Positions 58,614-64,000 of a stretch of 64,000 nucleotides of DNA are shown piece after piece. How positions within the stretch are numbered: position 1 is the stretch's first letter; each line of letters opens with the position of its first letter. The notes beneath the pieces are model-generated. The model searched no databases and was not told the origin of the DNA. It saw only the letters and a program-made list of their open reading frames with translations. The position numbers were made by a program, and so were the translations under genes. This DNA comes from CAYRVX01 sp964427875 (GTDB lineage: Bacteria > Planctomycetota > Phycisphaerae > SM23-33), in NCBI GenBank assembly GCA_964427875.1, contig CAYRVX010000024.1, positions 6,041 through 70,040 of the forward strand, given 5' to 3'.

Positions 58614-59996
58614 ATGAGCGAAGCACAGCAGGCCGCCGCCGACGTCCTGATCGTCGAGGACGAGGTCGCCCACGCCGAGGCGATCGAGGAGGGCCTCTCG
58701 CGGATGGGGCATCGATGTGCGGTCGTCCACGACGTGGCGACGGCGGAGGCCCGCCTGCGCGGCCGGCACTTCGACATCGTCGTGACGGACCTCGTGCTGG
58801 AGCCCGACGCCTCCGGCGGGCTGAAGGTGCTGGCGGCCGCTCGCGAGCACTCGCCCGGCGCGAAGGTGATCCTCATCACGGCCCACTCGTCGGTCGATAC
58901 CTGCCGCTCGGCCCTCCAGCAGGGCGCGTTCGACTACATCGAGAAGCCGCTGGACCTGGACGAGTTCCGCGTGGTGGTCTCTCGGGCCGCCGAGGTGACC
59001 GCCCAGCGGCGGACGATCCGCGAGCTGCGCCGGCAGGTGGACGAGAAGTTCGGCTTCGAGAACCTCGTCGGTCACTCGCCGGCGGTCCTGCGGATCCTCG
59101 ACACGGTTCGGCGGATCTCGCCGACCGACCTGCCCGTCCTGCTGCTGGGCGAATCGGGCACGGGCAAGGACCTGCTGGCCGGGGCCATCCACCACAACTC
59201 CCGCCGGGCCGACGAGCGGTTCGTGGCCATCAACTGCGCGGGGCTGAGCGAGACGCTGCTGGAGGATGAGCTGTTCGGGCACGTCAAGGGCGCCTACACC
59301 GGCGCGGCCGGCGACCGCCCCGGGCGGTTCGAGTACGCCGACGGCGGGACGCTTTTCCTCGACGAGGTCGGCGACATGCCGCTGGCGATGCAGGCCAAGC
59401 TGCTCCGCGTCCTGGAGAACGGCGAGGTCGTCCGCGTCGGCTCCAACGACCCCATCCGCGTGAACGTCCGCCTGATCAGCGCCACGAACACCGACCTGGC
59501 CGAACGCGTCCAGCAGAAGCGGTTCCGCGAGGACCTCTACTTCCGCATCAAGGGGGCGACGCTGGAGATCCCGCCCCTGCGCCAGCGGCGCGAGGACATC
59601 CCCGTGCTGATCGAGCATTTCATCCATCTTGCCTGCGAGCAACACGGCTACAAGGTCCGAGGCATCACGCCCGACGCGCGGCGCGTGCTGATGGCCCACC
59701 CCTGGCCGGGCAACGTCCGCCAGCTCCGCAACGTCATCGAGAACATGGTCGCCCTGGCGGGCGGCGAGAAGCTCACCGTGGACGACCTGCCGGAGGAGAT
59801 CCACCGCCGCCCGGAGCAGATCGCCGACGCCCAGCTCGGCCAGCTCGCGGGCATCAGCATCGAGGAGGCCGAGAAGAACCTCATCCGCAACACGCTGAAG
59901 ATGGTGGACGGCAACCGCGAGCAGGCCGCCAAGATCCTCGGCATCGGCGAACGCACGCTCTACCGCAAGATCAAGGAGTACGGGCTGAAGGAGTAG
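58614..59996 (+). CDS. Sigma-54-dependent response regulator, NtrC family
   Basis: 460 residues from the ATG at 58614. Receiver domain (about 10-125): DVLIVEDEVAHAEAIEEGLS, DIVVTDLVLEPDASGGLKVL with the phosphorylated Asp, and DYIEKPL with the Lys. The AAA+ domain (about 145-375) has LLGESGTGKDLLAGAIHHNS (Walker A), FGHVKGAYTGAAGDRPGRFE (GAFTGA loop, with Tyr for Phe, which contacts sigma-54) and GGTLFLDEVGDMPL (Walker B). A Fis-type helix-turn-helix, GNREQAAKILGIGERTLYRK, ends it. It should activate sigma-54 promoters when phosphorylated. No kinase is adjacent; MNT/HEPN pairs stand on both sides. Confidence 0.93.
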   Translation: MSEAQQAAADVLIVEDEVAHAEAIEEGLSRMGHRCAVVHDVATAEARLRGRHFDIVVTDLVLEPDASGGLKVLAAAREHSPGAKVILITAHSSVDTCRSALQQGAFDYIEKPLDLDEFRVVVSRAAEVTAQRRTIRELRRQVDEKFGFENLVGHSPAVLRILDTVRRISPTDLPVLLLGESGTGKDLLAGAIHHNSRRADERFVAINCAGLSETLLEDELFGHVKGAYTGAAGDRPGRFEYADGGTLFLDEVGDMPLAMQAKLLRVLENGEVVRVGSNDPIRVNVRLISATNTDLAERVQQKRFREDLYFRIKGATLEIPPLRQRREDIPVLIEHFIHLACEQHGYKVRGITPDARRVLMAHPWPGNVRQLRNVIENMVALAGGEKLTVDDLPEEIHRRPEQIADAQLGQLAGISIEEAEKNLIRNTLKMVDGNREQAAKILGIGERTLYRKIKEYGLKE

Positions 59997-60056
59997 GCCC
60001 GCCATTTGACCACCGGCTCGCTTGCATGTAAGGTGACCACCAGCGAGAGACCTGCC

Positions 60057-60374
60057 ATGGTGGATCAGGAGACAATCGAGAAGGCTGTGGAGTTGCTTCG
60101 CGCAGCCGCCAACCCGAGGAAGATCATCCTCTTCGGCTCCTACGCGACGGGTGAGGTCGACGACGACAGCGACATCGACCTGCTCGTCGTGGAAGACGGC
60201 GCCCCGGACGTGATGGCGGAAATGGTGCGCCTGCGACGAACGCTCAGCCCTTTGCGAATACCAGCAGATGTCGTCGTGGTCAGCCAAGACTATTACGAGT
60301 ATTGGCTGGACACTCCCGGGAACCTCATGTTCGAGATCGCGCTGGACGGGAAGGTGCTCTATGAAGCGGCGTGA
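60057..60374 (+). CDS. MNT-domain nucleotidyltransferase (second pair)
   Basis: 105 residues from the ATG at 60057; an upstream TTG frame is unlikely. KIILFGSYATGEVDDDSDID carries the GS-x10-D-x-D signature and VPADVVVVSQDYYEYWLDTP-type tail (here IPADVVVVSQDYYEYWLD) is typical of the class. It overlaps the following HEPN gene by 14 bases. Probably the antitoxin side of a module. Confidence 0.87.
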   Translation: MVDQETIEKAVELLRAAANPRKIILFGSYATGEVDDDSDIDLLVVEDGAPDVMAEMVRLRRTLSPLRIPADVVVVSQDYYEYWLDTPGNLMFEIALDGKVLYEAA

Positions 60375-60759
60375 ACAAGCGATGGTCTTGCTTGAGAAGG
60401 CTCGTCACGATGAAGCTCTCGTGGAAAAGGTCGTGGCGGACGAGGACATCGTTGACGACATCATCGGCTTTCACTGCCAACAGGCTGTTGAGAAACTCCT
60501 CAAGGCCCTGCTGTCCATTCTCGCAGTCAGGTTTCGCAAGACTCACGATCTGCGCGAGATCATGGACCTTCTGGCGGATTCCGCACACCCAGTCCCAGAC
60601 GATCTCCAGGAGTTAGATGCATTCACGCCTTACGCAGTGCTGCTACGTTACGATGCTCCTGTCCTTGATCTCTCGCTGGATCGGCAACAGGCGTTGGGCA
60701 TGGTGCGTCGGGTGAGGGCATGGGTCGAGCCCCAGATTCGTGCCGACACTAACGAGTAG
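60361..60759 (+). CDS. HEPN-domain protein (second pair)
   Basis: 132 residues from the ATG at 60361. DIIGFHCQQAVEKLLKALLS is the classical HEPN helix and RFRKTHDLREIMDLL contains the R-x4-H catalytic motif of HEPN RNases. It overlaps the MNT gene by 14 bases. It belongs to a different HEPN subfamily from the one at 57684, so the two modules are not a recent duplication. Confidence 0.87.
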   Translation: MKRREQAMVLLEKARHDEALVEKVVADEDIVDDIIGFHCQQAVEKLLKALLSILAVRFRKTHDLREIMDLLADSAHPVPDDLQELDAFTPYAVLLRYDAPVLDLSLDRQQALGMVRRVRAWVEPQIRADTNE

Positions 60760-60864
60760 ACCTGTGGGGACATCGGCCGACCTGGTTGCGATCGCGATTC
60801 GGCTTTCACTTCGGCGCCGCGGGGCCTAGAATCTCATCGGTAGAGAGCGAATGGAGTCGTTCCC

Positions 60865-62751
60865 ATGTCAGACATCCGCGTGCTGCCGATCCACTTGGTG
60901 AACAAGATCGCCGCGGGGGAGGTCATCGAGCGGCCGGCGAGCGTGGTGAAGGAGGTCGTGGAGAACGCCCTGGACGCCGAGGCAGCCCGCATCGACATCG
61001 TCGTCGAGGACGGGGGGCGCAAGCTGATCCAGGTCGCGGACGACGGGTGCGGCATGGACGCCGGGGACCTGGCGCTGGCCTTCGCCCCGCACGCCACCAG
61101 CAAGATCGCCCGCGAGGAGGACCTGTTCGGCATCGCCACGATGGGCTTTCGCGGGGAGGCGCTGGCGTCGGTGGCGTCGATCTCGCACGCTCGGATCCGC
61201 AGCCGCCGCCGCGACGCCGACGGAGGACACGAGGTCGACGCCCCGGCCGAAACCGCCGGCGACGTCCGCCCCTGTGCGGCGGCTCCGGGCACCACCGTCA
61301 CCGTGCGCGACCTGTTCTTCAACACCCCCGCCCGTCGGAAGTTCATGCGGACGGCCAACACCGAGCTTGGCCACGTCGTCGAGCAGGTCGCCCGCCTGGC
61401 CCTGCCGCACCCGCAGGTGGCCTTCACGCTCACGCACAACGGGCGCGAGATGAAGCGGCTCCCGGCTGCCGAGAGCACGCTCCAGCGGGCCGGCGACCTG
61501 TTCGGCGCCGAACTGGCCGAGGCGCTCCTGCCCATCGTGCGGCGAAGCGGCAAGCTGGGCGTCGCCGGGCTGATCGGCGCTCCCGCCTCGGCCCGCGGGT
61601 CGTCCAAGTGGCAGTACTTCTTCCTGAACGGGCGTTACATCCGCGACCGCCTGCTCGGCCACGCCCTGCGCGAGGCCTTCCGCGGGCGGATCGACCCGAA
61701 CCGCTGGCCCGTGGCGATGATCTTCCTTCAGGTCGACCCCGGCGAGGTGGACGTCAACGTGCACCCGACAAAGATCGAGGTCCGGTTCCAGAACAGCCAG
61801 CTCGTGCACGGCGAGGTGCTGGCCGCACTGAGCGAGACGCTCAATCGGGCCGAGCTCAATCCCGAGGCGGTCGCCAGCTCCGTCGAACCGACGCCCGTTG
61901 CCGGCGCCGCCCGGCTGGACGAGAGCGCCCCCGAGGAGCAGCGGCGCGCATCGCTTCGGCAGGCCCTGGCCGACTTCTTCAAGTCCACCCCCTCGCCGCA
62001 GCCGCGGTTGAGCTTCCCGGAATCGCAGGTCCCGCATCGGCCGGCGACGGGGAACAGGCCGGCTCTCGCGTCGGCGGGCGAGCGGCAACGGCCGGCGACG
62101 ACGCCGGAGCAGCCCGCGCCGCCCCACCGGGAGCCTGCCGGGCGGCACGCGGCGGACGGGGGGCCGGCGGCCCCGGCGGCCCGGACCGCCATCCAGGTCC
62201 ACAACAGCTACATCGTCGCGGCCGTCGAGGACGGGCTCATCATCGTCGACCAGCACGCGCTGCATGAACGCGTGATCTACAACGAGCTTCGCGGGCGGCT
62301 CGCCGAGGGCAGGCTCGCCGGCCAGCGACTCCTGATCCCCGCGACCTTCACGGTCACCGCCGCCGAGGCGGACACGCTGGCCGGCTGCGGCGAGATGCTC
62401 GCCCGCCTCGGCATCGAGGTGGCCCCCTTCGGGCCCGAGGCGGTGGCCGTCCAGCAGTTCCCCACGCTGCTGACCGAGCGCGGCGTCCAGCCGGTCGAAT
62501 TCCTTCGCGAGGCGCTCGACCGGCTCGCCGACGACGAGACCACCGACCCCGAGCGCCTGCTGGAGGACATGCTCTGCATGATGGCCTGCAAGGCCGCGGT
62601 GAAGGCGGGCGACCCGCTGACGCCGCAGGAGATCGATTCCCTCCTGGTGCGGGCACGGGAGGCGCAGAAGGCCTCGGCCTGCCCTCACGGCCGACCCACC
62701 ACGCTGCGAATGACCCTCAGCGACCTCGAGAAGCAGTTTAGACGAACCTGA
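60865..62751 (+). CDS. mutL: DNA mismatch repair protein MutL (endonuclease type)
   Basis: 628 residues. The GHKL ATPase part has VNKIAAGEVIERPASVVKEV, ENALDAEA, DDGCGMDAGDL and TMGFRGEALASVASIS. After a Pro/Ala-rich linker (about 330-435) the C-domain has DQHALHERVIYNE (Asp near residue 462), the metal-binding motif DQHA-x2-E-x4-E of nicking MutL proteins, and ends with ACKAAVKAG and CPHGRPT, its two companion motifs. So this MutL should nick DNA itself, as in bacteria that lack MutH. No mutS is in the window. Confidence 0.95.
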   Translation: MSDIRVLPIHLVNKIAAGEVIERPASVVKEVVENALDAEAARIDIVVEDGGRKLIQVADDGCGMDAGDLALAFAPHATSKIAREEDLFGIATMGFRGEALASVASISHARIRSRRRDADGGHEVDAPAETAGDVRPCAAAPGTTVTVRDLFFNTPARRKFMRTANTELGHVVEQVARLALPHPQVAFTLTHNGREMKRLPAAESTLQRAGDLFGAELAEALLPIVRRSGKLGVAGLIGAPASARGSSKWQYFFLNGRYIRDRLLGHALREAFRGRIDPNRWPVAMIFLQVDPGEVDVNVHPTKIEVRFQNSQLVHGEVLAALSETLNRAELNPEAVASSVEPTPVAGAARLDESAPEEQRRASLRQALADFFKSTPSPQPRLSFPESQVPHRPATGNRPALASAGERQRPATTPEQPAPPHREPAGRHAADGGPAAPAARTAIQVHNSYIVAAVEDGLIIVDQHALHERVIYNELRGRLAEGRLAGQRLLIPATFTVTAAEADTLAGCGEMLARLGIEVAPFGPEAVAVQQFPTLLTERGVQPVEFLREALDRLADDETTDPERLLEDMLCMMACKAAVKAGDPLTPQEIDSLLVRAREAQKASACPHGRPTTLRMTLSDLEKQFRRT

Positions 62752-62869
62752 GGGCGGCTCATGGAAAGAGTCTCTTGCATCGGGACAGGCGGCTCCTATG
62801 CTAATGGGCGTGCATTGTGGTCCGTCAAGGTGGAGTCGAGCAACAATGTCTGCTTCTTTGGAGATCATG

Positions 62870-63832
62870 ATGAAACGGGTTGCGATTCTCTTCCTCGTCG
62901 CGGCGGTGGGCCTGTGCGTCGGCTGTGAAAGGGACTTCTACGCCAGGCAGATCATCGAGCACAACACCGATTCCGGCAAGCTGCTCCTGAACCTGACCGG
63001 CACGGCCGAGCAGCTTCAGAAACGGAAGCGCATCGACGACCATCGGCCGATGACGATGGCCGACGGCACGAACATCGACGTGTGGATCATAAAGGCGAAG
63101 CGCGCCGGCGGGAGCGTTCGCGGCACGGCCCTGCTGCTGCACGGGTTGACCGAGAGCAAGGCCAAGTACCTCCAGGCCGGCCGGAACGTCGCGAAGAAGG
63201 GCTTTGACGTCGTGCTGCTGGACCTCCGCGCGCACGGGCGAAGCGGCGGCAAGTACATCACGTACGGGGCCCTCGAGAAGCTCGACGTCAAGGCCGTCAT
63301 GGACGAGCTCATCGGTACGGCGCTCGTCCACAAGGACGTCTACGTCTTCGGCGTTAACCTCGGGGCCGCCACGGCGATCCAGTACGCGGCCCTGGATGCG
63401 CGGTGCAAGGGCGTGCTGGCGCTGACGGCCTACAAGGACGCTGCCAGCATCGCGCGGCGGACCATTGCGCTGCTGGCGCCGACGATGAGCGAGCAGGAAT
63501 TCGAGGAGGTCCTGGCTCGCGCCGGGGAGATGGCCAACTTCGACCCGCACAAGGCGTCCAGCGAGATCGCCGCCATGACCCTCTCCTGCCCGCTGCTGCT
63601 CGTCCACGGACTGATCGACACGGAGCACAGCAAGGCCATCTACGATGCGGCGGCCGGCCCCAAGAAACTCATCCTCGTCACGCCGGGCCCGGAGCAGTTC
63701 GCGCTCGCCGTTATCCTCGACCGGTGGATCGCCGAGAAGATCGACTACATCGCCACCACGGGGCTGAAGGGCGAGCCCGAGGCGCCGAAGCCGGAACCCA
63801 AAGCGACGACGAAGCCCGCGGCGAAGAGCTAG
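62870..63832 (+). CDS. Alpha/beta-hydrolase-fold lipoprotein lacking the catalytic serine
   Basis: 320 residues from the ATG at 62870, with GGAG six bases before it. RVAILFLVAAVGLCVGCERD has a lipobox (LCVGC), so the protein is probably lipid-anchored. The fold is clear: GTALLLHGLTESKAKYLQAG (oxyanion strand), FDVVLLDLRAHGRSGGKYIT, and CPLLLVHGLIDTEHSKAIYD. But the nucleophile elbow reads FGVNLGAATA, with Asn (residue 163) where GxSxG has Ser, and the position of the catalytic His reads GPEQFAL. It is probably a non-catalytic member of the family. A Pro/Lys-rich tail ends the protein. Confidence 0.8.
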   Translation: MKRVAILFLVAAVGLCVGCERDFYARQIIEHNTDSGKLLLNLTGTAEQLQKRKRIDDHRPMTMADGTNIDVWIIKAKRAGGSVRGTALLLHGLTESKAKYLQAGRNVAKKGFDVVLLDLRAHGRSGGKYITYGALEKLDVKAVMDELIGTALVHKDVYVFGVNLGAATAIQYAALDARCKGVLALTAYKDAASIARRTIALLAPTMSEQEFEEVLARAGEMANFDPHKASSEIAAMTLSCPLLLVHGLIDTEHSKAIYDAAAGPKKLILVTPGPEQFALAVILDRWIAEKIDYIATTGLKGEPEAPKPEPKATTKPAAKS

Positions 63833-63936
63833 CGCTTGGGGTTGCCTGTGCTTGTGTCGCTGAAGCGAACAAGCCGGCGCGCCCTTGTGCGCCACTGGTG
63901 TTCTGTGGTCCTGCGGCAATGGTTGCTCCTGGCCTC

Positions 63937-64000
63937 ATGGGTGAGCAGATCGCACAATCAGAAACGGTCGTCATCCTGGACTTCGGCAGCCAGTACGCCC
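63937..64000 (+). CDS. guaA: GMP synthase (start only, runs off window)
   Basis: Only 21 codons are present: MGEQIAQSETVVILDFGSQY. VVILDFGSQY is the conserved first strand of the glutamine amidotransferase domain of GMP synthase, which converts XMP to GMP. The rest lies beyond the window. Confidence 0.75.
   Translation, partial: MGEQIAQSETVVILDFGSQYA

Overview
This window is GC-rich bacterial chromosome that looks like a member of the Planctomycetota, most likely a Phycisphaerae-type lineage. The evidence is content: three Tat-exported or cytosolic Gfo/Idh/MocA oxidoreductases, an exported protein opening with an LEPLEARLLLDA-type N-terminus and ending in dockerin-like repeats, a PQQ-type beta-propeller protein with a methyltransferase-like N-domain, a HYExAFE-family protein, an lpxB gene (outer membrane with lipid A), and several families of dispersed palindromic repeats. 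A run of 100 N at 945-1044 marks a scaffold gap, so this is probably a draft or metagenome assembly.

Layout. 1-2415: end of a Gfo/Idh/MocA gene and an exported SH3/proline-repeat protein. 2656-5837: histidine kinase, acpS, lpxB, tRNA-binding protein. 6007-12488: manA, Tat oxidoreductase, pseudouridine synthase, DUF47-pit phosphate transport pair, rhamnulokinase. 12671-14356: five small membrane-anchored proteins on the minus strand that contain a duplicated gene pair. 14531-18007: HYExAFE protein, hisS, YkgJ-type cysteine cluster protein, O-methyltransferase. 18077-20860: large exported glycosidase-like protein. 20999-29919: a Val/Ile-rich leader peptide and attenuator in front of citramalate synthase, then valS (interrupted in frame by a REP-associated tyrosine transposase), dapF, an unknown protein and a methyltransferase. 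30028-39654: exported proteins (SBBP/dockerin, PQQ propeller, GH30-like). 39836-43790: rplM-rpsI, argC, an inverted-repeat/REP element, argJ. 43791-44877: gene-poor repeat-rich stretch with one tiny transcription unit. 44878-47749: ligA, cupin, ndk. 48005-53883: response regulator, rpsO-pnp, cold-shock protein, histidine kinase, LarA-like racemase. 54107-57633: Tat oxidoreductase and HEAT-repeat protein. 57684-60759: two MNT/HEPN pairs flanking an NtrC-type regulator. 60865-64000: mutL, a hydrolase-like lipoprotein without its serine, and the start of guaA.

The most striking items are: (1) valS carries a complete RAYT transposase with its own REP palindromes, inserted in frame in the loop entering the editing domain, bounded by a 12-nt direct repeat whose copies are exactly 720 nt apart; a matching REP cluster without transposase lies between argC and argJ. 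(2) The cimA leader has a near-consensus promoter, a Val/Ile-rich 34-residue peptide, mutually exclusive stems and an intrinsic terminator, i.e. every part of a classical ribosome-mediated attenuator. (3) The small-protein cluster at 12.7-14.4 kb holds two duplicated pairs of anchored proteins that all share one beta-blade-like motif and conserved upstream DNA elements.
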